DNA from: Pseudocercospora fijiensis CIRAD86
Taxonomy: Eukaryota; Ascomycota; Dothideomycetes; Mycosphaerellales; Mycosphaerellaceae
Direction of reading: 5' to 3'
Length of the DNA: 64,000 nt
Assembly: GCF_000340215.1 (NCBI RefSeq)
Contig: NW_006921533.1
Location: 1,153,151 to 1,217,150 of the forward strand
Below are positions 33,240 through 45,770 of the stretch, in pieces. Position 1 is the stretch's first letter. The number at the start of each line of letters is the position of its first letter. Position numbers and translations under genes: made by a program. The notes below the pieces were generated by a model, which made no database searches, was not told the origin of the DNA, and saw only the letters and a program-made list of their open reading frames with translations.

Positions 33240-34537
33240 CTATCGTATAAGGCCTATATAGACGATTTTCTCGCTAAAGACGATATCGGCGGCGTAGCGG
33301 AGATAGTAGAAGGGAAGATAGTAGAAGGGGTAGTAGTAGAAGGGATAGTAGTAGATATTAAGTTATAGGAAGAAGTCGAATTAGTCTCGGAAACGCGTAT
33401 TCGAGGGCGTAGTCGCTTACTTAACCTGCCTCGAGAGCGTATATCTCTACCTAAATATCGATTAGTATCGCCGCGCCCTTAGAAATATAAGTTTGTCGTT
33501 AAACCGCTAGAAGAAGCGACCTTACCGCCGCGAGGTCTAATACCGCGCGAGTCGACGTTCTTTTTAAAACGCGCCCTCGAGCGGTATATCTACGAATTTA
33601 GTATATCGAAGGGATACGAGTTTAAGGAGTAGAAGCCTAAGAAGAATAAGAATAGTATTAAATATCGCTATTTGTATATATATAGCTACTTTAGTCTACT
33701 AGATAAGCGGACCTAGAATACAACTAATAAGGCGTAGAAGAAGACAAAGAAGATAGACTATAAGTTCTACTTCTACGCTATTACTATCTACCCTTTTAAG
33801 CTAGAAAGCGAGTAGTAGATCCGCTATTCTACTAAGGAAGGATACTACTACTATAACTATTAAAAGGACGATATTATAGCGCTTACTACCCTTCGGAAGC
33901 GCTCGAGAACGGCTAAATTCCTTAAGCAATTAAAACGGCTATAGTAAGCTTATATACTAACGTCGAAGATAATAGCCTATTTCCGCTACCGTAGAGTAAT
34001 CTTAAAGCCTTATAATGTATATAACATTGCCTAGAACCGGACTCTTAATTAGCCCCGCGAGGCTAACTAGGCTTAACGTATAGTTAACTTACTAGATAGC
34101 AATAGCATCTTCTACGATATCTACCCTTCTAAGGACGGCTTAATTTAGTTAATAGTAGCTCTATATCTAACCTTGCTCGAAGCCTTTAAAGAGACGCCGT
34201 ACTAGCTAATTCTCGATACTATATATTCTACTAATTTATATAACCTCGAGCTGCTAGACATAGTCGCCGCTAGACCGATAAACGATACTATTAAGCTCGG
34301 TATTAGCCTTATCCGTCCGAAGCTAGATTAAGCTAACTTCGTCTAGTTATTACGGTCTGTCCGAAAGAGCCTCGAAGAAGCCGACTATACTATACTAATT
34401 GTAATAGCAACTAATCGAGAAGAAGCCTTAATACTAGCTATTAATATAGTGTTTCCGGAAGCTACGAACATCGTCTATAAGTAGTATTTAAACTAGGATA
34501 TACTTACTCGAGTAAGGAAGGAGAAAGGCGACTTTAT

Positions 34538-34542
34538 ATAAA
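34538..34542 (+). repeat. Target-site duplication of chromovirus copy 2 (left), ATAAA
   Basis: ATAAA immediately before the 5' LTR matches ATAAA at 56,491-56,495 exactly. Confidence 0.85.
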
Positions 34543-34738
34543 TATTAGAGCTAAAGAGGCTATACGTAATTAGTATATAATCCGGCCGAGTAAAGCTAGG
34601 GTCTTAGTGCCTTAGGCAGGGCTTGGCGCTTAGCGTTAGGCTAACTAGCCTGCCTTCCTCCCTCTCCTCTTAGATCTCTATCGAATACTACCTATATCTA
34701 CGACTACCCTATCTACCTGCTAATATACCCTTCTTATA
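34543..34738 (+). repeat. 5' LTR, chromovirus copy 2
   Basis: Begins TATTAGAGCTAAAGAGG and ends CCCTTCTTATA. It shares the family-wide core GGTCTTAGTGCCTTAGGCAG with its partner. Confidence 0.88.
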
Positions 34739-34830
34739 TAGTATTCGATCCACCCTTTAAGGGTAGTAGCTAGATAGTCCTTATTTTAAGCTTTTAGCGG
34801 TATAGCTACGAAAACTATCGATTTAACTAT

Positions 34831-34842
34831 ATTATACCCGAG
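34831..34842 (+). repeat. Target-site duplication of the LINE (left), ATTATACCCGAG
   Basis: The matching ATTATACCCGAA is at 49,691-49,702, directly after the LINE tail. Eleven of 12 bases are identical. Confidence 0.7.
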
Positions 34843-34909
34843 TGCCTATAGCTATACTACTGTTATATATAATTACGGACCGGTCGTAATATATTAGGAA
34901 GGGAGGAAA

Positions 34910-36180
34910 ATGGCAGCGAACAATTAGAGACGAAGGGAAGACAGTTAAGAAGAAAGGGAGGACGAATAGAAAGCACTATATACTAGGGCAGAGGAGGTGC
35001 TAAAGGCGGAAGATAGAAGAACCCCTAAGAGGGCATACAGGATAATAATCTCAGAACTCCTTAGAGGACTAAAAGCAATCTATAACCAGGTAAGCTACGT
35101 AATTACAAAGGTAGCTAATACAGTCGCAGCAAAGATTACGAAGAAACAATAGGAGATAAGCCTAAACCACCGCACCTAGGTAGCAGTAGCTAGTTAGGAG
35201 GCACTAAAACCCCCGAGGATAGTAGTTAGAGTCTACATTACGGACCTATAGGAGCAAAAGGAAATCTAAGGACTTATAGGGAAAGAGATTGTAGAAAGAA
35301 TTGCAGTTAAAGAGGTAATTAGGGCTAGGAACGAAGGTAAAGGGGTAATTAAGCTGTTTATAGTACAAGAGCAGGACAAAAAGAAGCTAGAAATACAAAA
35401 AGAATGGACAACTAAGATAGGGAAAACAGTAAAGGTCTCCTAATAGCAGTTTATAATTATAGCCTATAGTATAATAAGAAGCTTTAAGAAAGAACGGGAT
35501 GTTAAGAGCCTATAGAGACAAAACTAAGCTATATACCTAGGCCTAAAGATTACAAAAGTAGCATAGATTAAAAGGAAAATCGAAGAGACTAAGAAGCAGT
35601 CTTCCCTAATTATCTAGGTAGGGAGTATAGAGCAAGCTAATATAGTACTAGACTAGGGGTTGTTCTAGGACTTTAAAAGATTAGAAACAGAGATATATAG
35701 AAGCAACTATAGGATAATGCAGTGCTTCAAATATCAATACTATAGACACTTAGTAGCTAAGTATATAAAGATAACCAACACTTGCTCCTATTATATAGGG
35801 GATTACTAGGTCAAAGAATGCAAAGTATATAAGGGAGAAGCAAGATGTATATACTATACTAAAAGACACCCCTCTTAGGCGAAGGAATGCCCGGTAAGAA
35901 TACAGGCAGCTAAGGAGGCGAAGGAAGCTAGAATCAATACACTAAAAAGATATATAACAAGCTAGGGTAGCTAGGTGTAGAAGCAACCTAGCTAAGTGCT
36001 ACAAAAGAGGTCTAGGTAAGATAATAGGTTCATATTTAGGGCCTTACTAGCACAAGAGAGTTACTAGCAACTAGGGAGACTAAGATACCTTAATATTGTA
36101 GGAAAGGAAGCAGGGCAGACAAAGCTTAGTCAAATGTTAGTCTAAAGTAAGGGAAGACTAAAGGAAAACTTATAGGGAAA
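34910..36180 (+). pseudogene. LINE ORF1 (gag-like, zinc knuckles)
   Basis: ATG at 34,910 (MAANN). Charged helical sequence (IGKEIVERIAVKEVIRARNE and similar) leads to a knuckle region at about 35,715-35,930 with CFKYQYYRHLVAKY, CSYYIGDY, CKVYKGEARCIYY and KECPVR. Some knuckle Cys/His are replaced by Tyr, as TGC/CAC-to-TAC changes predict. The protein would bind the element's RNA. Confidence 0.7.
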
Positions 36181-36189
36181 TAATATAGA

Positions 36190-38376
36190 TAAAACCTAAT
36201 AAACATTGCAATATTACTAAACATTATATAGTACAATATTAATAAGAGCAAAGACAAGGTATAGAGGAGCTTCCTTTAAGCACTAAACCTAAAAGAACAT
36301 TACATTATTACAATCTAAGAGCCCTAGCTTAACCTATATACAAAGAGACTAGCAACAGTCTAAGACCTAAGATACTACCTAATTATCTAAAACTAGGGAG
36401 CCCTAAGGATATACATCTACATTAGTAAGGAGATAGATATAGAAACCTAGTAGGCTATACTACGGGAGGATAGAGACCTAACATTAGTTCAAGTAGAGAC
36501 ATCCTAAGGTACACTCTAAGTCTACTATATATACAACCTACTACTAGACTTAAGAAGCAGTACCTAACTGAAAACCCTAGAAAGACTACCTAGAGTTATC
36601 TAGGGGAACACCTACTAAATCCTACTTAGGGATTTTAACCTCTACTATCCCCTCTAGGGCTTAGACTTTACCCTAGCTTACTACTTCCTAGTAGGAAGAC
36701 TAATTAATATATTAGAGAGGGAAGGAATAGAAATTGTTACCCTAAAGGGACTAATTACTTAGGAGGCAAGAGGAAGCAGTAGTATACTAGACCTATGCTT
36801 TGTATTATATTAGATTAGGAACAGGATTACAAGATATAGGGTCAACTAGGAACTAGAAGAATTATTAGACTACTTCCCGGTATAGATTAAGCTAAATATC
36901 TAAGCTAATTAGGAAAGGGAACTAGAGGAGAAGCTCAACTAGAAAGGTACTAAATAGGGCAGGATTAGGGAGGAACTAGAAAGGGACCTAAAACTAGAGG
37001 AACTCTTAACAAAGTACCTACTAAGGCTAGAGGACATTAACAAGGCAGTAGAAGAACTAATAGGAATCCTAAAACAGGTAGCTAGAAAGTATACCCTAGC
37101 AAAGAAACATTTACTATACTAGCAACTATACTGGACTAGTAAGTATATAAGGAAGGTTAAAGTAGTAAGGAAGGCTAGGAGGCAGTAGATACAAACCTAT
37201 ACCTAGGAAGCATAGGACAACTATAATAAAGCCTGCTAGGAAAAGAAGATCTAGATTAAGAAAGATAAGATGCAAGAATAGAGATCTATAATAGGAATAA
37301 TTACAAAGAAACTAGAGGAGATATAGAGGATAGCTAAATAGGTAAGGAGGCCTAAATAGGAAAAGAATATACTACTACAATTCCTAAACATTATAGACTA
37401 ACAAGGACAAATACAGACTATAATAGAAGGGAAAGTAAGAGCCCTAGGCTAATACTTCTTCTATAGAAAAGTATAAGCAGACCTATTAGACATAAAGGAG
37501 GAAGAATAAGAGACTCTACTACTAGGCATACTAAGAGACACCTAGGTCAAACCCGAAACCATTAAAAGGATCCTAAAGAAAATTCTAGGCAACAAGGCAC
37601 TAGGAGAAGACAAGATCCACAATAAACTTCTAAAAGTATGCAGGAAGGGGCTAGCCCTAGCACTAGCTAATATCTTTTTATAAAGCCTAGTACTAGGACA
37701 CTACCTAAGACTATTTAGGAAGTCCCTAACAGTAGTACTAAGGAAGCCCTAGAAGGAAGACTATATATAGCTTAAGGCCTACAGACTAATAGCCCTACTT
37801 AATACAATAAGCAAGGTGCTAGAGAAAATTGTCGCTAAAAGGCTAACAACCTTTACCGAGGAAAGGAACATCCTCCCTAAAGGCTAGATAGGAGGAAGAA
37901 AGAAGAGGTTAACACTAACAGCTATAGAACTAATTATAGAATAGATTAAGCATATCTAGCACTATAGTTAAAACTAGGTAGCAACCCTCCTCTCCCTTAA
38001 TATCTTAGGAGCCTTTAATAATATCTCCTATAAAAGACTCCTATATATACTTAAACAGAAAGCTATACTAAACTAGATAGTCTAATTCATCTAGTCCTTC
38101 CTGTAGGAAAGATCGATATAGCTTATTCTAGGTAAATTCAAATTAGACCTAATACTAATTAAAAAGGGAATCCCTTAAGGATTAACACTCTCCCTAATCC
38201 TCTTCCTTATCTTTATAGCAGACCTACTCCTACTCCTAGAATTAAAAAACACATTAGTATTAGGGTTTATAGATGATATAAACATCCTAGCCTAGTCTAA
38301 GACAACAGAAACTAACTATAAGATCCTAGAAGAGAAGTACTAGGAGTATAAAAAATAGGTAAAGAGGCATAGTCTA
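36190..38376 (+). pseudogene. LINE ORF2, 5' part (endonuclease and reverse transcriptase)
   Basis: An AP-endonuclease-like region (about 36,180-36,900) is badly decayed. RT motifs are clear from about 37,560: GEDKIHNKLLK, YRLIALLNTISKVLEKIVAKRL, GGRKKRLTLTAIELI, LLSLNILGAFNNI, KKGIP...GLTLSLILFLIFIADLL, and GFIDDINILA at about 38,262-38,295, where the catalytic DD pair survives. The frame is broken at 38,377 by the hAT element. Confidence 0.75.
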
Positions 38377-38510
38377 ACCCCGTAGTGGTTCGGTTTCCGA
38401 ACCACCAAACGTATATGGTTTGGTTTCTTGGCGGCGAACCAGCTCCCTAGTTCCGGTTTGGTTTTTTCGAACTATATAGATTCCTAGTTTGAACTAGAGA
38501 CTGTATTAGT

Positions 38511-38815
38511 TTTACTATAAGGACACTCTTATTCGACTGCCGGCCACGATTGCCGGCCATAATAGTAACTCTGTTACATTTACTACGCTCTTTTGCCGTT
38601 GCTAGGGCGTGGTTGCCGTTGCTAGGGCGTGGTTTTGCTATAAGGACACTCTTATTCGACTGCCGGCTACGATTGCCGGCTATAATAGTTACTAGGTTGT
38701 ATTTACTACGCTTTATTACCGTTGCTAGGGCGTGGTTGCCGTTGCTAGGGCGTAGTTGCCGTTGCTAGGGCGTAGTTGCTGTTGCCGGGGCGTAGTTGCC
38801 GTAGTTGCGAAAGCT
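38511..38815. repeat. hAT subterminal repeats: 123-base duplication and 20-base minisatellite
   Basis: TATAAGGACACTCTTATTCG with the following GCCGGC pair recurs with a period of 123 bases (38,516 and 38,639). Between and after these, GCCGTTGCTAGGGCGTGGTT-type units repeat two then about five times. This position is where hAT transposases bind clustered motifs. Confidence 0.75.
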
Positions 38816-38940
38816 TACCTATATAACGTTACGTAGGCGGTAACAATTAGGGCTTCGCGACATTCTTACACTTTCAACTTCTTCCTCTATACCTACACCG
38901 ACAACAACTACTACACGCTGCGCCCCCGCCCCTTTCCCTT

Positions 38941-40380
38941 ATAATAGCAAGAGAGAAGCGCGCCGCGCGCTAAACAGAAGATAGAACTAAAGACCGCGAG
39001 TTTGTTTTGCCTAAGCGTCCAACTAAAAAGCGCAAGACTAAAGAGGAGTACTCTACGAAGAAGAATTCCGTACGAGACCGTAAGAGAAAGGACAAGATAG
39101 ATAAGGATAAAAGAGCTAAGGATAAGAGAAGAAAGGCGCGGAATAAGGCATTCTATCGATAGCTAGCGCCTATAGAAAAAAGTAAAGGTTAGAATAAGAA
39201 GACAACCTAAGAGAAGGCTAAAAGGAGGAAAGAATTGCGGCTAGTTTTCGAGCGTAAAGTTCTAGCAGCGTAAGTTAATCTAGCTAGCGGCCGTAGCTAG
39301 CAGCTGTAGCCGGCAGCCGTAGCCGGCAGCTGTAGCCGGCATATTTTTCTTTAACACGTTAACTAATAGCATTTAGACCTATAGTCGCTACCTCTATCGA
39401 TACGACCGATAGTAACGGAGATGTTCAGATAGCCGAGAACAACAATGCTAGAGTTCAGGATGCCGCGACAGAGCTTAATGCTACGAATAAAGGAACTGAA
39501 AAAAGCAAGGAGATACTATACGTCGATCTGGTAATAGGTGCAGTCTTAGGGCCTAACGCTATAGACGATAAGCGCTAGGAGTAGATCGAGCACAGTCAAA
39601 GAGACGAGATACTAGTAAAGGGCTAAGGCATAAGTCCTATTAATCTAGAAAATTATAGTTAAAGCTACTACGAAAAGCTAGCAAGGATTGGAATCGAGAC
39701 TAGTCGTCTTTATATCCTCGATATAGAGTAGGGGTTTCTTTATTAGTATTAGAGCGAAGCCTTTACGTCTATAAAGGCAAAGTAGCTTGCGATTAATGCG
39801 ATCGGGGCTGGGTATCTAGGGACGGCAGAAGTGTTACTATAGGAGGAAGGGGTATAGGTAATTATTCTATGCTCGGCATATATAGCCGGCGTTCGTAGCC
39901 GGCAGATACTAACAGTTAAATAGAAAGCGTTTCTCGAAGGCAGAGTGCTACTACTATATAAAATCTTTACTAAGGTAGAGAGGGCTTGTATCCGGAATCT
40001 AAGCTGCTAGTGGGATAGGTTAGCGTTGGAATTCTTTGAATCTCTATATAAGCCTCCGAAGGATTACCCATTTCAGCGATACGGCTTTATCTCGACTACT
40101 CCGTAGGCACCCGAAGAAGCTCGAGCGCTCTTTAAGGTCTTTACTAAGAAGCGGAAGGAGTTCGAGGATTAGGATTGGTTGATAGAGCTATTAGTTAGTC
40201 TTAGGTTTCGTAGTTAGACTCGGCCTAAGCATTTGCTTATCGAGTGTCTTATACCGAAAGAGGATAGATTGAGACTGAAAACGAGCTTAGATTCGTTAGG
40301 TACAGTAGCTCGGTTCCGTTAGTAGGAGAGAGCCGCCGTATAGAAGGCAAAATTTAGGTAGTTAGGGTAGCTAGGAAAGA
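38941..40380 (+). pseudogene. hAT cargo gene A: Lys/Arg-rich protein, unidentified
   Basis: It likely starts at 38,941 (ATAATAGCA, originally ATG). Exon 1 is strongly basic (LPKRPTKKRKTKEEYSTKK, DRKRKDKIDKDKRAKDKRR). Predicted introns GTAAGT...CTAATAG at about 39,270-39,370 and GTAATT...ACTAACAG at about 39,870-39,930 both contain TAGCCGGCA repeats. Later exons read PLYKPPKD-like and FRYGFIS, then PEEARALF, and LLVSLRFRS with acidic/basic helices. I do not know the family; a nuclear DNA- or chromatin-binding role would fit the charge only. Confidence 0.4.
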
Positions 40381-40475
40381 AATTCTAGTGGTTAGGCTAG
40401 CTAGGGTAGCTAGGAAAAAAAAATCTAGTAGTTGGGTAGCTAGGAAACAAAAAAAAAAGGTAGCTAGCTATTTAC
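40320..40475. repeat. Short GGGTAGCTAGGAAA repeats between cargo gene A and the transposase
   Basis: Three to four spaced copies of GGGTAGCTAGGAAA with A-runs, and a nearby inverted CCTAGCT. Promoter location makes regulatory or hairpin roles possible, without direct evidence. Confidence 0.5.
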
Positions 40476-40588
40476 TACCTAGCTGTTCCTAACGATACGA
40501 TGCTATAAAAGAAAGGGTGTTTCTCTATAGCTACTAGTACACATCTACTACTCCTAAGTCCTTACCTTACCGTACGAAACCTCAAAAC

Positions 40589-43500
40589 ATGCCGACCGAC
40601 ATTGTACATATACTAGGCGCTACACTAGGAAGGGTAATAACGAGACGACAGTCGAAACAGTCTAGTATACGAGCGAGATTGCGACAACGTCGAGAGGAGG
40701 TCGCATACTTACCTTCGAGCCTATCGAGTCTTAGACTACGATTAGGGCTAGATTTATCCTCTCCGAATCCTAGTAGTAGGAATTTATTACAGGGTACTAC
40801 TACCTAGTCCTTACCTTTACGGAGTCTAAGTAGAAGGTTGTTCGGAGACATAAGAACATCGAGTATCAACCCGGAAATCTTCGAAAAGGCTAGCTAGGCG
40901 TATCTTTAGAAACCCGAGTATATAGAGTAGTTCAATCAATAGGTCTATAAGATATAGTTCCCTTTATACTTACGTTCGAAGGAGTGTAAACTCCGGAAGT
41001 ACTCGATGCGATAGGGGAGTAAGGAGCGAACGGACACATTCTAGAAGTTCTTTACAGAGGGGGCATTATACCGTTATACGACTTCTCGACTTAAAGGTTA
41101 ACTAGTAATTGTCTATAACTTCTGCGGTTCAATCTTAAAACACCCGAAACTAGGGGATAGGAACTCATCGCCTACGAACTATCTCTATTCTAAACGGTAT
41201 CGGGAATCTTAAGGAGAGAGGAGAGTTGATGTAGATACAGCGTTCTAAAAAGAGGTATATCTTCTAAAATGCCGGCTACAGCTGCCGGCTATAGCTGCCG
41301 GCTATAGATTCCGGCTACCTAAATCAACCGTAGAGATCTAGCTAATTATTATAGGCTACGCTTAAGGAAGCTTTAGGATTGAAGGCTACCGATTTCTCCC
41401 TTAAAGACTTTAAGCAACTAGCAAACGAAATGCTAGCTATAAACGGTCTTCCGGAAGACTTCTACGAAAGGGAGTCTATATAGAAGATATACCTATATCT
41501 TATAAACTACCCTCCCCCATTTCTCGGCGCGACAACCTAGCGTGTTATGTTCGAAAAGAACAAAGAGGCTACGTTAGACGACATTCGGGAGATCCTCCGT
41601 AATACTCGCCGAGTAGCTATTACTATCGATAGCTAGTTAAGCCGGACTATAAGAGCCTCCTTCCTCTCGATTATGCTATACTTTATCAATTCGGATTAGA
41701 AACTCTAGGAACTCATAATCGGATTCCCTGAAATTCTAGGTTCCTATACTAGTAAGGACATAGCGAAGCTTGTCTATGCGGCAATAGACAGGGTTAGCGT
41801 AATAACGAAACTAATCTCGATTACTGCGGACAACGCTAGTAATAATCGAACATTGTATAAGGCGTTGTATATACAATTTACTCGCATATGTCTTTGAAAT
41901 CACTAATTGTATCGATAGGGTCGAGTACGTAGAGGAGATTATAAGGTCTATAATCTAGCTTAATCTTCCGAATGTTAAGCTCGCTACGATTCCGGATACG
42001 TACGACAATACGCACGATAATGACGATAAAGAGGAGCCTATTAATAGCCCTAGCCTTATTGAATCGGAGCCGACGTCGTTGCTAGTTGCATCCCTATAGA
42101 AGTTTCCCTACCTCGCTTATATAGTTCAAATCGCGATCCGAGCCCTCTTTGAGACGCTTAAAATTGCACTATTAAACGACGACCAACAGAAGATCCTAGA
42201 TAAGGATAAAGCAAAGTCGAAAGTCGAGAAACTCATTACAGCAATAAGACGGGATAAGGCAGAGAGCCTCGCTCTCGTTTTGTATAAGGTATAACTTTTG
42301 TCCGTAGCCGGCACCTATAGCCGGCAACCTAGTATAGTTCTAACTCTTTTTCTCTAGCTTCGTCGTCTAATAATATATACGAACTCGAGCTTATAGAGAT
42401 ATAACCGATTCGAGGCTATTTAAAAGAACCTAATCGAGCGCCCTAAAACCGATACCTAGAATATCGTATAGAATAAGCGATAGCAAAAGCGGCCTCCTTA
42501 GCGCCTACTCCGTTTTACCTAAGATATTAAGACCCGGTTCGATTCGACTTTCTATATAGTTACGAGGGGATATACTTTACGTACCGCTCTCGAGATCTAT
42601 TAGAGTTCCGAGGGTATTGAGTAGCTCGGCCTTACCGCCGCCGAATAGCGCCAAGCAGAGTATCTCGTCGATATTAGTAAGCATTACGCGAAGGTTACTG
42701 CTACGATTGGAAGAACCCGAGGACCGACGATCTACCTTGTCTTTGCGTACTACAACTAGCTCTTTAACGAGCTCGAGGAAACCGTAGCTAAGCTAGCTAG
42801 GAAGAGCGTTCCCTAGAAAGTAGCTATAACGAAAGCTATAGACACCTCCTATACTAAGTTGCATAAATATTATAGTGCTACCTTTAACTCGTTCGGGGAT
42901 ATCTATAGCGTTGCGTGCTTGCTTAACCCGGTAGAAAAGGATATATACTAGTAGAGGCCGGAATAGAAGGCGGACGAGGTATAGCCGAAGCATTACTAGA
43001 CTATTCTAGAAAAGATGTTCTACGAGCGTCGGAAAGAAACTAGTCTAAATGCAGCTCCTATAAAGAAAAAGAAGGTTTAGAAGGCTCCGACATTATACCT
43101 GTTTCGTAGGTAGGAAGTAGAGGCAGAAGAGGAAGTAACTACTAAAGTAAATAAAGAAGAGTTCGATCTCTATCGGCGCGCGAGTAAGTACAAACCCGTA
43201 GGCTCGGAAAGAGGGCTAATAATCTCTAGATCTTACCGGTCTTCTAGACGAATTCGGAGACGATATTCTCGCTATATAGCAGCGGTTAGAGCCTAAGTTT
43301 CTAACGATAGCGTCGGTCGCTTAGGACGTCCTCGCTATCCCGAGCGCAGGCATAGGCTATAAGAGGTCTTTTAGTATCGCTCGTTACTAGGGCCGCTTTA
43401 ATCGAATATACTCGCCTACTACCTTCGAATCTATTATAGTATTCCGATACTATCTCCTCTACTAGAATCGCTAAGGTAGGTTACTAAAGATTATACTAAA

Positions 43501-43703
43501 GGAGTTAATCGAGGAATTAGAAAACCTTAAGATCGAAGAAACCTAGGAGCGCGAAGAGAATGCGAAATTTAGTCTAAGCGAAACCCTAATTAGCGATAAC
43601 GAAGAGGAGGAGGGCGGAGGTAGAAGGCGATACCGGGTCGAGAAGCGGAAACGTATATAGGCTTAGAGCAGCTTCAAGGAGACGAAGCGTTTACGTATAA
43701 GGT
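40589..43703 (+). pseudogene. hAT transposase, RIP-inactivated
   Basis: Starts with the intact ATG at 40,589 (MPTDIVHILGATLG). A BED-like finger (VYNFCGSILKHPKLGDRNSS) lies at about 41,105-41,165. The catalytic core near 41,600-41,860 reads RRVAITIDS, ASFLSIMLYFINSD, ELIIGFPEILGSYTSKDIAKLV and ISITADNASNNRTLYKAL, giving the first two acidic residues of the hAT DDE triad. FNSFGDIYSVACLLNPVEK follows near 42,880. The C-terminal dimerisation region near 43,270-43,500 reads DVLAIPSAG, then SFSIAR, and a GRFNRIYSPTTFESI segment. Introns carrying GCCGGC motifs are predicted at about 41,251-41,350 and 42,288-42,360. Multiple TAG/TAA codons; the family is clear. Confidence 0.82.
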
Positions 43704-44063
43704 AATATAGCCGGCGTATATAGCCGGCATATATCCGAAATGTGTTTCGAATTCCTAGGACCTAAACAGACTAGTTGCTATAGCAACCGACCCCGCTTAC
43801 CTACGGACTATTTCTAATTCTCTGTTCGCTCTTCCTCTCCTTCTTCCCTTTCCCTATATTCTTAAAGACAAACATGCCTTAAGGATTCGGCTCTTCGGGC
43901 CTTCCTAAGCCGGCTGCCTCCCCTTCCTTAAGCTACTATCCTTTATTCGAATCTAACGATAACTTAATAAGGCGGTTTAATAGAAGACTATTTGTTCTAG
44001 AAGGCAAGAAGCATTAATGTCTCCTTACGATTATATGCTTATTAATTTCTAGGTCCTACCGAT

Positions 44064-44660
44064 ATGCCCTCGTCGCCTAAACGCGCAGATAAATATCTTT
44101 AGAGGCTAAAGGGCAAGGGTAAAGCAAGCTAAGTATAGGGAGACCGTAGCGAGAACGAGATATCGGAAGAGTAAGGCTCTCCGTAGTATATACGAAGGAA
44201 GGGGGTTCCTCGGAAAACAGTACCGAAAAACAAGAAGGCTATAGGTAGATAGGAGAAGGCTAAAAAGAGTAGGCGGACAAAGACTATCGCGAAGAAAAGT
44301 TATCTTTCTATTAAAAGAAAGGGAACAAGGCAGGACTCAACGATAAAGAAGCGGCGCTTCAAACTAGGTACTATTGCCCTTCGCTAGATCCGGCTTTTCT
44401 AAAACAAAAGAGGGACCGAGCTTTTAATCCCTAAGACTCCCTTCTAGCGACTCGTCCGAGAAATTATATTAGATTTTCGGTCTAGTATGCGATTTACGGC
44501 TAAGGCGATTAGTGCTCTTTAGGAAGCTACGGAGGTATTTCTCGTAACCGAGCTTAAGCTTTCAAACCTCCTTGCTATCTATACGAAGCGGGTTACTCTT
44601 TAAAATAAAGATATATAGCTTCTAGCTAAAATTCGGCGTCGGTTTACAGCGGATTAGTTG
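44064..44660 (+). pseudogene. Histone H3-like gene 1 in the hAT element
   Basis: ATG at 44,064 opens one frame, broken only by TAG/TAA, through a long Lys/Arg-rich tail (KSRRTKTIAKKSYLSIKRKG). It runs directly into an H3 histone fold: GTIALR.IRLF, TELLIPKTPF.RLVREIILDF, MRFTAKAISAL.EATEVFLV, LLAIYTKRVTL.NKDI.LLAKIRRRF (dots are stops at expected Gln/Trp/Arg codons). Compared with canonical H3 the tail lacks the ARTKQTARKS pattern. Loop 1 is RSSM, and residues after the alpha-2 helix (TELKLSN) differ, so this is a divergent variant and not a copied core histone. A C-terminal extension after a GCCGGC-bearing intron (to about 45,060) is likely. H3 proteins wrap DNA in nucleosomes; this one cannot be made intact. 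Confidence 0.75.
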
Positions 44661-45060
44661 GAAATTGTATTTAGTCGTTAGATTAACCTAGGAGGAGGCC
44701 CATTTTCGCATCGTTTTGCCGGCTATAGGTGCCGGCCATATTTCTAATTTTATCTCCGCGCCGTCCCTAAATCTAAGGTACGAAGTAGAAACCTAGCGCT
44801 CTATATTTACCCGGCTATTACAGAGACGAGCTACATTTAGATTAGTTTCTTCGCATATCGCGACCTAGCGGGTAGTAAGCGAAAGGGCGATAGAACGTTT
44901 ATAATACGTCTCTATTTAGACTTAAAACACAAAGGTCCTAAGGAGCCCTAGCATCCTAACTATAAGGAGATTCTTTAGTATTAGCACTTTAATCCTCTAT
45001 ACTACGAGGCAGATAGTAAGCCTACGAGAGAGAAACTTTAACGAGAAATTCTCTATAATG
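44661..45060 (+). pseudogene. Probable C-terminal extension of H3-like gene 1
   Basis: After GTTTTGCCGGCTATAGGTG and a TTCTAATTTTAT branch-like stretch, a plus-strand frame reads LALYIYPAITETSYI, ISFFAYRDLAGSKRKGDR, TFIIRLYLDLKHKGPKEP and HFNPLYYEADSKPTRE. Strand and position fit another exon of the H3-like gene or a separate small gene. No family recognised. Confidence 0.35.
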
Positions 45061-45770
45061 CGTAGCGCTATTGTATAGCTATAGATACGCACCAAGTCCG
45101 GCAACTCGAAGAAGAATTAAGACAGCGTATTAGCGACCGAGGAGGAGATCGATAGTATACTAGTAGAGTCGAGGTCTTATAAGCGAAGCATAAGATAATA
45201 TAGGCTCTTAGTCGTATAGAGTAACGTACTATATAAATAACTAGGCGTGCTACTCTTATTTACTTACGACCTATATCCTAGGATGCTCTTCTCGTACTTT
45301 TTATACTCTTTTCTAATACCTTACCTATAAGCGCTCCGCGACAACCGAGTAAATATAAGCTGTCGGGTTTCCGCTCGGTACCTTAGCCTTCGAGATACGG
45401 CGGAGTTGATTCTCTATAATACGTAGCGCTATTGCATAGCTACAGATGCGCACTAAGTCCGGCAACTCGAAGAAGAATTGAGACAGCGTATTAGCGACCG
45501 AGGAGGAGATCGATAGTATACTAGTAGAGTCGAGGTCTTATAAGCGAAGTTCAAGATAATATAGGCTCTTAGTCGTATAGAGTAACGTACTATATAAATA
45601 ACTAGGCGTGCTACTCTTATTCACTTACGACCTATATCCTAGGATACTCTTCTCGTACTTTTTATACTCTTTTCTAATACCTCACCTATAAGCGCTCCGC
45701 GACAACCGAGTGAATATAAGCTGTAGGGTTTCCGCTCGGTACCTTAGCCTCCGAGATAGGGCGGAGTTGA
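45051..45770. repeat. 361-base tandem duplication
   Basis: The segment starting CTCTATAATGCGTAGCGCTATTG at 45,051 recurs at 45,412 with a few transitions, ending in CGGAGATAGGGCGGAGTTGA-type sequence. The period of 361 is not a multiple of three, so the duplication would break a reading frame crossing it. Confidence 0.85.

Noticed and set aside
40340..40475. Telomere-like TTAGGGT
   Set aside because: Only one copy inside GGGTAGCTAGG repeats; no tandem TTAGGG array anywhere in the window.
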